Source: Algoriphagus lacus
Lineage (GTDB): Bacteria > Bacteroidota > Bacteroidia > Cytophagales > Cyclobacteriaceae
Assembly: GCF_003583985.1 (NCBI RefSeq)
Contig: NZ_QXML01000004.1
Span: 355,903-419,902, forward strand
Length of the DNA stretch: 64,000 bases
Reading direction: 5' to 3'
Shown here: positions 45,578 to 54,890 of the stretch, in pieces
How the letters are laid out: every line of letters begins with the position of its first letter
Position numbering within the stretch: the stretch's first letter is position 1
Notes under the pieces: generated by a model
The model's database searches: none
Seen by the model: only the letters and a program-made list of their open reading frames with translations
What the model was told of the DNA's origin: nothing
Position numbers and translations under genes: made by a program

Positions 45578-46885
45578 ATGAAACGATCCGTCATTTTTTT
45601 GATTCTCATTCTTTCATTTTCCAGTCTACTATTCTCATTCCCTTCCTTTTCCCAACTTTCCCGAGACCAGTACCAAAAGCTGGAATCAGCCTTGGGCGAT
45701 CAGAGTTTTTTCAGCGGACACTTGACGGGATTTATGTTGTATGACTTGGATTCGCAGCGGGTTTTATTCGAAAAAAACTCACAAATCCGATTTATCCCTG
45801 CTTCTACCACGAAGCTGTGGACGCTTTTCTCCGCAACAGTAGTACTACAAGATAGCACCCAAACTATCCGCTACATTACATCGGGAGACACGATCAAAAT
45901 CTGGGGCAGCGGCGATCCGACATGGAAATACAAGAACTTTCAGCAGCCTGATTTTCAAAAAATAATCGGGCCATATTCGGTTGTTGTCTTTTCGGATGCC
46001 AATCAGATTTCACCAGCGTATGGGTATGGTTGGCAATGGGACGATTACTACTACGACTTTTCTGCCGAGCGAAGTCCCCTGCCGATCTATGGTAATCTCC
46101 TTCAGGTAAAAAAAGTCGAAAATCGTCCGGAAGTTTTCCCCACACGCTTTCAAGGCTCAATCCGAACCACCCAAAAGCCAATCAAGGAATTGGAGCGGGA
46201 CTTCCACAGCAACACCTTTGCTTACAATCCAGCCACTTTTCTCGGAAGAGAAAAATTCATCCCTTTACTCACTTCGCCCCAGCTTTTCGTAGAACTAGCC
46301 TCAGCAGAGATCGGCAAAACCTGGATTTATCAACCTGATTCCTTGCCGCAGGATCATAAGGTCTTTCGAGGGTCTCCCCTTTTTCCACTTCTCAAGGAAA
46401 TGATGCTTGAAAGCGACAATTTCCTAGCTGAGCAGATGTTGTTCATGGTTTCCGACCGGCTATTTGGGCAAATCGACACCGACCGAGCCATCGAATACAT
46501 CCTCAAAACCCACCTTTCAGACCTGCCAGACACGCCCAAATGGGTTGACGGAAGTGGGCTTAGTCGCCACAATTTGTTTACACCACGGTCGATGGTGGCA
46601 ATTTTTGACAAAATCTACCGGATCCTTCCCGAAGATCAACTGTATGAATTTCTCCCTACAGGAGGAGTATCCGGCACCTTGAAAAACAGCTATCAGGCAG
46701 CAAAACCCTACATTTTTGCTAAAACCGGAACCATGAGCAACAATCATAGTCTGGTCGGATTGATCAAAACCAAAAGTGGCCGGACCTATTGCTTTGCATT
46801 TATGAATTCCAACTATCCCCACACCGCCTCTGCCGTTCGCAGGGAAATGGAAAAGGTGATGGTCTTGGTGAGAGATATTTTGTGA
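45578..46885 (+). CDS. dacB: D-alanyl-D-alanine carboxypeptidase/endopeptidase (PBP4 type)
   Basis: 435 residues from the ATG at 45578, 2 bp after DUF423. Signal peptide MKRSVIFLILILSFSSLLFS. Class C penicillin-binding protein with all three motifs: STTK (S76-K79, in PASTTKLWT), SDN (in LESDNFLAEQM), and KTG (in FAKTGTMSNN). PKWVDGSGLSRHNLFTPRSM is also typical. Trims or cleaves peptidoglycan cross-links in the periplasm. Confidence 0.94.
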   Translation: MKRSVIFLILILSFSSLLFSFPSFSQLSRDQYQKLESALGDQSFFSGHLTGFMLYDLDSQRVLFEKNSQIRFIPASTTKLWTLFSATVVLQDSTQTIRYITSGDTIKIWGSGDPTWKYKNFQQPDFQKIIGPYSVVVFSDANQISPAYGYGWQWDDYYYDFSAERSPLPIYGNLLQVKKVENRPEVFPTRFQGSIRTTQKPIKELERDFHSNTFAYNPATFLGREKFIPLLTSPQLFVELASAEIGKTWIYQPDSLPQDHKVFRGSPLFPLLKEMMLESDNFLAEQMLFMVSDRLFGQIDTDRAIEYILKTHLSDLPDTPKWVDGSGLSRHNLFTPRSMVAIFDKIYRILPEDQLYEFLPTGGVSGTLKNSYQAAKPYIFAKTGTMSNNHSLVGLIKTKSGRTYCFAFMNSNYPHTASAVRREMEKVMVLVRDIL

Positions 46886-46952
46886 AAATTGAAATTTCCA
46901 ATTTGGGCACATCATTTGAAAAACTAATCTCAGAATCAAAAAATTAAGATAG

Positions 46953-46976
46953 GCCCTGCCAATTGGCAGGGTTTTT
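46953..46976 (+). terminator. Terminator after dacB
   Basis: CCCTGCCAATTGGCAGGG is a perfect palindrome (7 bp plus the AATT centre) with a T5 tail, 70 bp after the stop codon. Confidence 0.88.
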
Positions 46977-47071
46977 CATTCTTCAGCTTTGAAAAAAAGA
47001 ATAACCGTCCGGCCAAGCGAATTCGAGGCCTTTGGAAAAAAGAAAGTATTTTCACAGCAAATCGTAAAACC

Positions 47072-48112
47072 ATGAAAAAGCGCACTTTCCTCAAATCTTT
47101 TGGACTATTAGCCACTACGGCTCCGTTTTTAGGTTTTGATTTTAAAGAAAAGTCCACTTCCAATAGCCTATTACCAAACTCCATAAAAAAAGGCGATACC
47201 GTAGGAATCATAAGCCCATCCGCTGCCACAGCAGATCGGATGGAATTCACCTATGCCAAAGAAGCCATGGAAGCGTTGGGGTTTAGGGTGAAACTTGGCG
47301 AAAACCTGAAAAACCGGTACGGACATCTCGCAGGTACGGATCTAGAGAGAGCCAATGACCTCAATGCGATGTTTGCAGATCCCTTGGTAAAAGCTGTCAT
47401 CTGCCTTCGTGGTGGTTCAGGTGCGGCACGAATACTCCCGATGATCAATTATGAGATGGTAAAATCCAATCCAAAACCCATCCTCGGATATTCGGACATC
47501 ACAGCTTTGCATTGTGCGATTCACAGTCAAACGGGCTTGGTTACCTTCCATGGTCAAAACGGAACCGGATCTTGGAACAGCTTCAATGTAAAGCAGTTTG
47601 AAAAAGTCTTTTTCGAGAAGGCCATGGTTACTTATCAAAATGAAGTGACTAAAGGAGATGACCTGGTAGCTAAAGGAAACCGCATTCAGACACTCAAGGG
47701 AGGAATAGCTGAAGGAAAAATTTTGGGAGGAAATCTGACTGTATTGTCAGCTTTATCAGGAACACCCTACTATCCTGATTTTCAAGACGCTATTTTATTT
47801 ATTGAAGATGTGGGAGAAGACCCCTATCGAATCGATCGCATGATGAGTACCCTCCAATTGAATGGCACTTTGGGCAAGATCAAGGGTTTCATTTTTGGAC
47901 AGTGCACTGACTGCAAACCCGGAAGTGGTTATGGAGCATTCACAGTAGATCAGATTCTGGATGAGTACATTTTACCTTTGGGAATCCCGGCTTATGCCGG
48001 TGCTATGATCGGGCACATTGCCAAGCAGTTTATTGTCCCAGTAGGAGCCAAAGTAAGGATGAATGCTGATGCGGGCACGTTTACTTTGTCGGAATCAATT
48101 TTCCAATCCTGA
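47072..48112 (+). CDS. LD-carboxypeptidase (peptidase S66)
   Basis: 346 residues. N-terminal signal with a basic start and hydrophobic stretch (KKRTFLKSFGLLATTAPFLGF). The S66 fold is clear: GDTVGIISPSAAT, ICLRGGSGAARILPMINYE, the nucleophile serine in LGYSDITALH, the catalytic Glu in FIEDVGEDPYRIDRM and His in MIGHIAKQF. It removes D-Ala or similar residues from muropeptides, in the LdcA role; the exported location differs from cytoplasmic LdcA. It starts the group leading to the next SGNH gene, 8 bp later. Confidence 0.93.
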   Translation: MKKRTFLKSFGLLATTAPFLGFDFKEKSTSNSLLPNSIKKGDTVGIISPSAATADRMEFTYAKEAMEALGFRVKLGENLKNRYGHLAGTDLERANDLNAMFADPLVKAVICLRGGSGAARILPMINYEMVKSNPKPILGYSDITALHCAIHSQTGLVTFHGQNGTGSWNSFNVKQFEKVFFEKAMVTYQNEVTKGDDLVAKGNRIQTLKGGIAEGKILGGNLTVLSALSGTPYYPDFQDAILFIEDVGEDPYRIDRMMSTLQLNGTLGKIKGFIFGQCTDCKPGSGYGAFTVDQILDEYILPLGIPAYAGAMIGHIAKQFIVPVGAKVRMNADAGTFTLSESIFQS

Positions 48113-48120
48113 ATAAAGCC

Positions 48121-48822
48121 ATGATATCACCTGTCTTTCTAGCTATTAGCCTTTTCCTTTCCGCTTCCATGTCTTCCGAACCCAATCCAACTTTGACTCA
48201 ACAAAAGAAAAACATCACCTACTTAGCTTTGGGTGACAGCTATACGATTGGAGAAGGAGTCGAAGAAAAAGACCGATATCCAGTTCAATTGGTGACAGCG
48301 CTTAACAAAAAAGGATCTGTCACCTGTGCAGCTCCTCAGATTATTGCCAAAACAGGCTGGACAGTAGATGAACTGGAGGCAGGAATCAACGCCAGCCAGA
48401 CGGATGAACAAGGCTATGATTTGGTAACGCTGCTGATCGGAGTCAACAACCAATACCGGGGAAGGCCGGTGGCGGACTATGAAAAGGATTTCGAGGAGAT
48501 GCTCAAGAGGGCCATTGACTTTGCTCGGGGAAAGCGTGATCACGTGGTGGTTCTTTCAATTCCGGATTGGGGAGTCACTCCTTTTGCTGTCAACAAAAAG
48601 TCCGATCAGGCGAAAGTTGCCCGTGAAATCGATACCTACAACGATGCCAAAAAGGCTATCTGTAAAAAATACAACGTCACATTTATCGATATCACGGCTG
48701 ACTATCGTGCTATTGGCTCAAAACCGGAAATGGTGGTGGAAGATCAGCTACACCCATCAGGGCTGGTCTATTCACGCTGGACAGAAAAGCTTCTGACCGA
48801 AGTTCAAAAAATTAAGTTCTAA
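48121..48822 (+). CDS. SGNH/GDSL-family hydrolase
   Basis: 233 residues. A short hydrophobic leader (SPVFLAISLFLSASM) suggests export. Block I: YLALGDSYTIGEGVEE with Ser in GDSYT, block III: LLIGVNNQY, block V: DQLHPSGLVYSRW. It could be an acyl ester hydrolase of the cell surface. Follows the LD-carboxypeptidase by 8 bp and has a strong terminator after it, so the two form one transcript. Confidence 0.9.
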   Translation: MISPVFLAISLFLSASMSSEPNPTLTQQKKNITYLALGDSYTIGEGVEEKDRYPVQLVTALNKKGSVTCAAPQIIAKTGWTVDELEAGINASQTDEQGYDLVTLLIGVNNQYRGRPVADYEKDFEEMLKRAIDFARGKRDHVVVLSIPDWGVTPFAVNKKSDQAKVAREIDTYNDAKKAICKKYNVTFIDITADYRAIGSKPEMVVEDQLHPSGLVYSRWTEKLLTEVQKIKF

Positions 48823-48887
48823 CTCATTCTAGAATTCATCAGACGCCTTCGGTTTGATAAAAAAATCTTTTTCAACATTTGAAGGAT

Positions 48888-48928
48888 ATCCTTGTCAACA
48901 ATTCGACATGTTGACAAGGATCTTTTTA
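48888..48928 (+). terminator. Terminator after the SGNH gene
   Basis: 13-bp perfect stem ATCCTTGTCAACA / TGTTGACAAGGAT with an 8-nt loop and T5 tail, 65 bp after the stop. The following TTTTATTTTCA stretch may also hold the promoter of the next gene. Confidence 0.92.
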
Positions 48929-48985
48929 TTTTCACGCAGGAAAGTTTCCAGCCCCATTTTCTCTAAAAAAGAAAAACCCTGAATC

Positions 48986-49597
48986 ATGAAAATCATCTGC
49001 ATCGGCCGAAATTATGCGGCACATATTGAAGAACTCAAAAACGAAAAACCCGGGAAACCAGTAGTGTTTCTAAAGCCTGACACGGCATTGTTGAAAGCAG
49101 GGGCTCCGTTTTTCTATCCGGATTTTTCCGAAAATATCCATCATGAAATAGAACTCGTCCTGAAAATCAGCAAGGAAGGAAAGTATATCCAACCTCAATT
49201 TGCCAATCGGTATTTTGAGGAAATCGGCCTTGGAATCGACTTTACGGCTCGGGACCTTCAGGATCAATGTAAGGCAAAAGGTCTTCCCTGGGAAATCGCA
49301 AAGGCTTTCAACGGATCTGCACCGATAGGTGATTTCAAGCCCGCTTCGGCATTTGCGGATCTGAAGGACATTGACTTCCATCTGGAAATCAACGGAGAGC
49401 TTCGCCAAAAAGGAAATACCAGCCTGATGCTATTCGATTTTGCTACGATTATTTCTTACGTATCCCAGTTTTTTACCCTGAAAAAGGGGGACCTAATCTA
49501 CACCGGCACCCCTGCCGGAGTTGGACCCGTGAAAGTCGGCGATCGCCTGACTGGTTTTATCGGAACTGAAAAAATGCTGGATTTTGAAGTCAAATAA
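48986..49597 (+). CDS. Fumarylacetoacetate hydrolase family protein
   Basis: 203 residues, short FAH-fold enzyme. Signatures: IGRNYAAHIEELKN at the start, VVFLKPDTALLK, the metal-binding HHEIELVLKI (Glu residues), GLGIDFTARDLQDQCKAKGLPWEIAKAFNGSAP, and IYTGTPAGVGPV. The family hydrolyses or decarboxylates acylpyruvate-type compounds; the YcgM/FAHD1-like length suggests acylpyruvase or oxaloacetate decarboxylase activity, which is inference. Overlaps the M23 peptidase gene by 14 nt. Confidence 0.92.
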   Translation: MKIICIGRNYAAHIEELKNEKPGKPVVFLKPDTALLKAGAPFFYPDFSENIHHEIELVLKISKEGKYIQPQFANRYFEEIGLGIDFTARDLQDQCKAKGLPWEIAKAFNGSAPIGDFKPASAFADLKDIDFHLEINGELRQKGNTSLMLFDFATIISYVSQFFTLKKGDLIYTGTPAGVGPVKVGDRLTGFIGTEKMLDFEVK

Positions 49598-51461
49598 GCT
49601 TTTCCCGATTACCCTTTTCCTTAGTCTTTTCCTTTGTTCTGTGGCTTCTGCCCAGCTGATCGAAAAAGGCTACTTTCGCTCTCCTGTCAAACCCGGAAGC
49701 AGAAATTACCTGTCCGGAAATTTCTCCGAACTCCGTCCCAATCACTTTCATACCGGATTGGATTACAAATTTGGAGGAGTCGAGGGCGAGCCGATCTATG
49801 CGGTAGCTGATGGTTGGGTGCATCGAATCAAGATATCCTCTTTTGGCTACGGCAATGTGATCTACCTCAAGCACCCTAGCGGACACATTACGCTCTATGG
49901 GCACCTCAGAAACTTCAATCCCAAGCTGAGTGCCTGGATGAGGCAAAAAATGTATGAGGCGAAATTGAATGAATTGGAGCTATCGCCTGAACCAGGGGAA
50001 CTTCCAGTAAAAAAAGGAGAACTTATTGCAAACGGTGGTAATACAGGCAGTTCTGGGGGACCCCATCTTCATTTTGAAATCCGGGATAGTTTGGACCGGG
50101 CTATGGATCCGCTTTTGGCAGGTTTCTCCGAAATCCTGGACAATATCCCCCCCACTCCCCAGAAAATCGCGATAGTTCCGCTGGAAATTGACAGTCGGGT
50201 CAATGGTAAATTTCAGCGCATTGAAGTGACTCCAGTGCTCAGCGGATCTAGCTACCGTATTCCTGAGACGATCCGAGTTACTGGAAAAGTAGGGCTGGAA
50301 ATTCAGAGTTATGACAAACTAGACGGAGCCGAAAACCAAAATGGGTTCCCAAAATTCGAAATATCGGATGAGAATGGCTTGCTGTACACACTGGATGTGA
50401 ATCGGGTGGATTTCAACTACACACGCCATTTCCTGCTGCATACGCATCAGAATCGATTCACGCGATTGTACCATCAGCCGACGCTCAAGTTTGATTTCTT
50501 CACACCAAATTCTCCCGGAACAGGAGCTTTTCAGGTGGAAGCAGGACAAAAGAAAACCCTTCAAATTCGACTTACCGACGCTTACAAAAATTCCCGCTTA
50601 GTCAATCTGACACTTACAGGAGCAGATTTGGATTCTACCGTAGCCGATGGTGCCGCGCCTGCCAAAGCTCAAACGAGCTATTTTAAGCATCACATGAAAA
50701 TACGCGTGGCTCAAACCGATAAAGGAGGTTTGGCCAAGTTTTTCATCGGAAGCCAGATTTTCGAAGTCCTCCCAGCCTATCAGGATGCACAAACCCGTAC
50801 CTACCTCTGGGATTTGAGATTTGGAATCCCATCCAAGATTGACCTGTGTTCAGAAGTATTGATACCGGATCTGATTGGGCATTTTCCGGTTGGAAAAGAG
50901 CATCTGCATGCTACTGACAAACTCCGAATCAAAACAGAGGTAAACAGCTTGCTGGAAGACCTCTACCTGAGAGTCGGGCATACGGGCACTTCGGATGCAC
51001 CGGTTCTTAGACTTCAGGAACCGACCGAATACCTCTGGAATCCAATCGAAGTGACCTGGAATGTCAATGGGTATTCCGGGGACAAAAGCCGGACCCACGT
51101 GTACCAACGGGCAGCAAACGGGGCTAGAAGTTTTGTTGGTGGAGAATGGGTAGGTGAGCAAATCCGATTCAAAACCAGAAATTTTGGTAGTTTTGTTTTG
51201 GGAGTGGATAACGTCAAACCGACCATTGCACCGATCCGGGTAAACAGCCAGGGAATTCGATTTACAATCAAAGACAACCTGTCCGGAATCCAGAAATTTG
51301 AAGCCTTTGTGGATGGAAAGTGGGTTCTGATGCGCTATGAGCACAAACAGGCTGTGATCTGGTCGGAAAAATTGGATGAACAACCACTCAAAGGTTCGGT
51401 TTTATTGAAAGTGTATGACCAGGCTGGCAATGTTGCCGAATGGAAAGGCACCATCAGTTAA
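49584..51461 (+). CDS. M23 family metallopeptidase
   Basis: 625 residues from a TTG that overlaps the FAH gene by 14 nt; the signal peptide (LFPITLFLSLFLCSVASA) lies directly after this start, which supports it. Peptidase domain (about 30-200): first zinc His and Asp in NHFHTGLDYKFGG, GHITLYGHL, and the third block GGPHLHFEIRD. About 420 further residues look all-beta (Ig-like), with YKNSRLVNLTLTG and the end GSVLLKVYDQAGNVAEWKG. Cleaves peptidoglycan peptides in the periplasm or surface; the C-terminal part probably binds a partner or the wall. Confidence 0.93.
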   Translation: MKSNKLFPITLFLSLFLCSVASAQLIEKGYFRSPVKPGSRNYLSGNFSELRPNHFHTGLDYKFGGVEGEPIYAVADGWVHRIKISSFGYGNVIYLKHPSGHITLYGHLRNFNPKLSAWMRQKMYEAKLNELELSPEPGELPVKKGELIANGGNTGSSGGPHLHFEIRDSLDRAMDPLLAGFSEILDNIPPTPQKIAIVPLEIDSRVNGKFQRIEVTPVLSGSSYRIPETIRVTGKVGLEIQSYDKLDGAENQNGFPKFEISDENGLLYTLDVNRVDFNYTRHFLLHTHQNRFTRLYHQPTLKFDFFTPNSPGTGAFQVEAGQKKTLQIRLTDAYKNSRLVNLTLTGADLDSTVADGAAPAKAQTSYFKHHMKIRVAQTDKGGLAKFFIGSQIFEVLPAYQDAQTRTYLWDLRFGIPSKIDLCSEVLIPDLIGHFPVGKEHLHATDKLRIKTEVNSLLEDLYLRVGHTGTSDAPVLRLQEPTEYLWNPIEVTWNVNGYSGDKSRTHVYQRAANGARSFVGGEWVGEQIRFKTRNFGSFVLGVDNVKPTIAPIRVNSQGIRFTIKDNLSGIQKFEAFVDGKWVLMRYEHKQAVIWSEKLDEQPLKGSVLLKVYDQAGNVAEWKGTIS

Positions 51462-51491
51462 AACTTCAACCCTCAAAAAACAAACATTCGT

Positions 51492-51941
51492 ATGTCCCTA
51501 ACAGTAGGCCAAGCGGCCCCAAATTTCGAAGCAAAAATCCAAACCGGAGAAACCATCAAACTCTCCGACTATCTTGGCAAAAAGGTAATCCTTTACTTTT
51601 ATCCAAAGGATGCCACTCCAGGCTGCACCGCTCAAGCCTGCAACCTCCGCGATAATTATGACGCCTTGATCAAGGCGGGTTATGTCGTATTGGGTGTAAG
51701 CTCTGACGACGAAAAGTCACATAAAAAATTCATTGAAAAGCAAGGCCTTCCCTTCCCGTTGATTGCAGATACGGATTTGACAGTGCACGAAGCTTATGGT
51801 ACTTGGGTGGAAAAATCCATGTATGGCCGTAAGTATATGGGTACTGCCAGAACCACCTTTGTAATTGACGAGCAGGGGAAAATTGCTGAGGTGATCGAAA
51901 AAGTAGACACTAAAGAACATACTGCTCAAATCCTAAAATAA
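51492..51941 (+). CDS. bcp: Thiol peroxidase of the Bcp type
   Basis: 149 residues. Peroxiredoxin with peroxidatic Cys45 and likely resolving Cys50 in YPKDATPGCTAQACNLRD. VILYFYPKDATPGC and SDDEKSHKKF are typical; so is GRKYMGTARTTFVID near the end. It reduces peroxides with thioredoxin in the cytoplasm. Thirty bp after the M23 gene and 9 bp before the transketolase gene, so all may be co-transcribed. Confidence 0.96.
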   Translation: MSLTVGQAAPNFEAKIQTGETIKLSDYLGKKVILYFYPKDATPGCTAQACNLRDNYDALIKAGYVVLGVSSDDEKSHKKFIEKQGLPFPLIADTDLTVHEAYGTWVEKSMYGRKYMGTARTTFVIDEQGKIAEVIEKVDTKEHTAQILK

Positions 51942-51950
51942 ACCTCCGTA

Positions 51951-52802
51951 ATGGAAAAACAATCAATTGAACAACTCCAAAAAATCTGCACTCAGCTCCG
52001 AAGAGATGTGTTGAGAATGGTTCACGCCGTTCAGTCCGGTCACCCGGGCGCACCGCTTGGATGTGCTGAATTTTTCGTCGCGCTGTACTTTGATCAGCTC
52101 AGACACAATCCTGACTTCAAAATGGACGGAAAAGGGGAAGACCTCTTTTTCCTTTCCAACGGTCACCTTTCCGCTGGTTGGTATTCCGTGCTTTCGCGCA
52201 GCGGATATTTCCCGGTTTCAGAACTGAAGACCTTCAGAAAGCTGAATTCCAGACTTCAGGGTCACCCTGCTACGCATGAGCACCTGCCGGGCATCCGGGT
52301 AGCATCCGGTTCTTTGGGCCAGGGACTCTCAGTTGCTTTGGGTGTTGCCCAAGCCAAGAAAATAGACAAGGACGACAAGCTTGTTTACATTTTGATGGGC
52401 GATGGAGAATTGCAGGAAGGTCAGGTTTGGGAAGCGGCGATGTATGCAGCTCACCATAAAGTTGACAATTTGATTGCAACGGTAGATTATAATGGTCAGC
52501 AGATCGACGGTCCTACTGATAAAATCATGGACCTGAAGAATCTCAAAGCAAAATGGGAAGCGTTTGGCTGGGAAGTGATCGAGACGAAGGAAGGCAACGA
52601 CCTGAAGTCTGTGATCGAAGGCTTGGAAAAAGCAAAGGCCTTTACAGGCAAAGGCAAGCCGGTTTTGAACCTGCTTTACACCGAAATGGGCTACGGAGTG
52701 GATTTCATGGTGGGCACGCACAAGTGGCATGGCTCTCCTCCCAACGACGAGCAACTGGCCAAAGCATTGGGCCAATTGGAAGAAACCCTTGGTGATTATT
52801 AA
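51951..52802 (+). CDS. Transketolase, N-terminal subunit
   Basis: 283 residues, the thiamine-diphosphate-binding half of a split transketolase. HPGAPLGCAEFFVALYF, FFLSNGHLSAGWYSVL, GHPATHEHLPGIRVASGSLGQGLSVALG, and the TPP motif GDGELQEGQVWEAAMYAAHHKVDNL are present. It acts in the non-oxidative pentose phosphate pathway with the C-terminal subunit encoded 24 bp downstream. Splitting of transketolase is known in several bacterial groups. Confidence 0.95.
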   Translation: MEKQSIEQLQKICTQLRRDVLRMVHAVQSGHPGAPLGCAEFFVALYFDQLRHNPDFKMDGKGEDLFFLSNGHLSAGWYSVLSRSGYFPVSELKTFRKLNSRLQGHPATHEHLPGIRVASGSLGQGLSVALGVAQAKKIDKDDKLVYILMGDGELQEGQVWEAAMYAAHHKVDNLIATVDYNGQQIDGPTDKIMDLKNLKAKWEAFGWEVIETKEGNDLKSVIEGLEKAKAFTGKGKPVLNLLYTEMGYGVDFMVGTHKWHGSPPNDEQLAKALGQLEETLGDY

Positions 52803-52826
52803 TTCCTCCCTCCAACAGACCTAACC

Positions 52827-53789
52827 ATGAGCTTAGATTTAAAATTTACTTTTACAGAAAAGAAAGATACCCGTTCCGGTTTTGGTGACGGGTTCCTGGA
52901 AGCAGGAAGAAAGAACCCGAATGTGGTTGGCCTTTGTGCTGATTTGATCGGTTCCTTGAAAATGGGCGATTTCCAAAAAGAATTCCCGGAAAGATTTTTC
53001 CAAACCGGAATTGCAGAGGCCAACATGATCGGTATTTCTGCGGGTTTGGCAATCGGGGGAAAGATCCCTTTCGCCGGCACATTCGCCAACTTTGCAACAG
53101 GCCGCGTTTATGACCAGATACGTCAATCCGTCGCATATTCCGACAAAAACGTCAAGATTTGTGCTTCACACGCAGGTTTGACTTTGGGTGAAGACGGTGC
53201 CACACACCAAATTTTGGAAGACTTGGGCATGATGAAAATGCTCCCGCACATGACCGTGATCAATCCTTGCGATTACAATCAAACCAAGGCTGCGACTTTG
53301 GCGATTGCTGAGCACGAAGGTCCGGTATATCTGAGATTTGGTCGTCCAAGCTGGCCGATCTTCACTCCTGCTGATCAGAAATTTGAAATTGGAAAGGCTT
53401 GGAAAATGATCGATGGCAAAGACGTAACCATCTTTGCAACCGGCCATTTAGTATGGGAAGCTGTAGTGGCAGAAGCTATGCTTCGTCAAGAAGGCATCCA
53501 TGCCGAAGTGATCAACATTCACACGATTAAGCCTTTGGATGAGGAAGCCATTCTGGAATCAGTAAAGAAAACAGGTTGCGCTGTATCGGCCGAAGAGCAC
53601 CAGATTAACGGTGGTTTGGGTGACAGCATTGCTCAGACTTTGATTCGGCACAATCCTGCTCCATTGGAGTACGTGGGAGTAAACGACAGCTTTGGCGAGT
53701 CCGGTACCCCTACTCAGTTGCTGGAAAAATACGGCCTGAATGCTGAGAACATTGTGAAAGCCGCAAAAAGAGCTTTGGCACGCAAGTAA
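52827..53789 (+). CDS. Transketolase, C-terminal subunit
   Basis: 320 residues, the pyrimidine-binding and C-terminal half: TRSGFGDGFLEAGRKNPNVVGLCADLIGS, FFQTGIAEANMIGISAGLA, PFAGTFANFATGRVYDQIRQS, GLTLGEDGATHQILEDLGMMKMLPHMTV, then the C-terminal fold with EEHQINGGLGDSI and DSFGESGTPTQLLEKYGL. The catalytic Glu lies in GIAEANM. Forms the enzyme with the preceding gene product. A terminator follows at 53869. Confidence 0.95.
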   Translation: MSLDLKFTFTEKKDTRSGFGDGFLEAGRKNPNVVGLCADLIGSLKMGDFQKEFPERFFQTGIAEANMIGISAGLAIGGKIPFAGTFANFATGRVYDQIRQSVAYSDKNVKICASHAGLTLGEDGATHQILEDLGMMKMLPHMTVINPCDYNQTKAATLAIAEHEGPVYLRFGRPSWPIFTPADQKFEIGKAWKMIDGKDVTIFATGHLVWEAVVAEAMLRQEGIHAEVINIHTIKPLDEEAILESVKKTGCAVSAEEHQINGGLGDSIAQTLIRHNPAPLEYVGVNDSFGESGTPTQLLEKYGLNAENIVKAAKRALARK

Positions 53790-53868
53790 AACCTTTTAGG
53801 TTTCCAAAAATCTCAAAGGTTAAAATTCTGCAACATTAGGGATTTCCAATATCCCGAATGTCTGATCG

Positions 53869-53905
53869 AAACCACAGATAGAAAAGTCTGTGGTTTTTCT
53901 TTTTG
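53869..53905 (+). terminator. Terminator after the transketolase genes
   Basis: 10-bp stem AAACCACAGA / TCTGTGGTTT with an 8-nt loop and T-rich tail, 80 bp after the stop codon. Confidence 0.88.
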
Positions 53906-53959
53906 TGGATTTTTTTGCCGGTAAAGCTGTAAATTCATAGAAACCAATTATTTAAAGTT

Positions 53960-54253
53960 ATGCCCAACTACGAACCCACACTCGTCGAAACCCTCGAAAA
54001 GCTTCGAAAAGAAGGCTATACTGAGGATTTCAATATCCGATTTGACAGCCTTATCTGCGACAAAGCTTGTCTCCTACCTCAGGAATTTGAAGTCGATCAA
54101 ACCTTCCGATTCGAAGGAAACACCAATCCGTCGGATGAAGCCATTCTGTATGCGATTTCCTCTTTGGATGGCTCAATCAAGGGAGTCTTGGTCAATTCAT
54201 ACGGAGTCTATGCCGATGAAATGACTGAGGAGATGATCGACAAACTGAAGTAG
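53960..54253 (+). CDS. Small conserved protein
   Basis: 97 residues, cytoplasmic, no signal. The sequence LEKLRKEGYTEDFNIRFDSLICD, FEVDQTFRFEG, ILYAISSLDGSIKGVLVNSYGVYAD is strongly patterned and belongs to a family widespread in Bacteroidota. As I recall, databases often label it phosphoribosylpyrophosphate synthetase, but the protein is far too short and has no PRPP synthase motif, so I would not use that name. Cys pair CDKAC is conserved-looking. The acetyltransferase gene starts 20 bp later. Confidence 0.82.
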   Translation: MPNYEPTLVETLEKLRKEGYTEDFNIRFDSLICDKACLLPQEFEVDQTFRFEGNTNPSDEAILYAISSLDGSIKGVLVNSYGVYADEMTEEMIDKLK

Positions 54254-54273
54254 GATTTTGCTAATTTTCTGAG

Positions 54274-54822
54274 GTGAAAATATCCCTGCAAACCGAAAAT
54301 CAGCTTTTTCTAACTCCTATTCAGCCTGAAGATCAACCCGTCCTTTATTCCTTGATGGATCAGGTATATCGGGATGCTTACCGTTACGTGTGGAAGGACA
54401 ATGGGGATTGGTATGTGAACCTGATCTACAATCCGCAAACTGTCCGAAAGGAACTAGGTAGAGACCGTAGCCATTACTTCTTTGTGGAAGCAGAAGACCG
54501 GAAAATCGGTATCCTGAAATACGACTACCCTTTTTCTCCACGGGAAATAGAAATTCCGGACTCCATGAAACTGCACCGACTTTATCTGCACAAGGATTTT
54601 CACGGTAAAGGAACCGCACATGCTTTGCTTCAACACTGTGAGCAGGTGGCTTTGGAAAACAACATGAAATCAATCTGGCTCGAAGTCATGGCTTGCCAAC
54701 CACAGGCTAAACGCTTTTACTCCAAGGTGGGATTTGAACCCCTGCACACTTATGAACTGGATTTTGATATGATTCTTCCGGAGTATCGGGGAATCGAAAT
54801 CTGGAAAAAAAACCTGTTTTGA
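54274..54822 (+). CDS. GNAT-family N-acetyltransferase
   Basis: 182 residues from a GTG start; the next in-frame ATG would remove conserved sequence. GNAT fold: YSLMDQVYRDAYRYVWKDNGDWY, the strand KIGILKYDYPF, LHRLYLHKDFHGKGTAHALLQHCEQVALEN (the acetyl-CoA-binding motif A appears as HGKGTAH), IWLEVMACQPQAKRFYSKVGFEP (motif B). It transfers an acetyl group to an unidentified amine. Just 20 bp after the small conserved gene and probably co-transcribed. Confidence 0.88.
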   Translation: MKISLQTENQLFLTPIQPEDQPVLYSLMDQVYRDAYRYVWKDNGDWYVNLIYNPQTVRKELGRDRSHYFFVEAEDRKIGILKYDYPFSPREIEIPDSMKLHRLYLHKDFHGKGTAHALLQHCEQVALENNMKSIWLEVMACQPQAKRFYSKVGFEPLHTYELDFDMILPEYRGIEIWKKNLF

Positions 54823-54829
54823 CGGAATC

Positions 54830-54859
54830 TTGGCAATTGGTTCTGCGCTTCTACTTTTG
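54830..54859 (+). promoter_or_regulatory. Promoter of the GH99-like gene
   Basis: TTG at 54830-54832 and TACTTTTG at 54852-54859, spaced 19 bp, match both Bacteroidota promoter elements. The start codon is 32 nt downstream. Confidence 0.68.
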
Positions 54860-54890
54860 AATCGACTAATTTTTATTCAAACAACTGATT

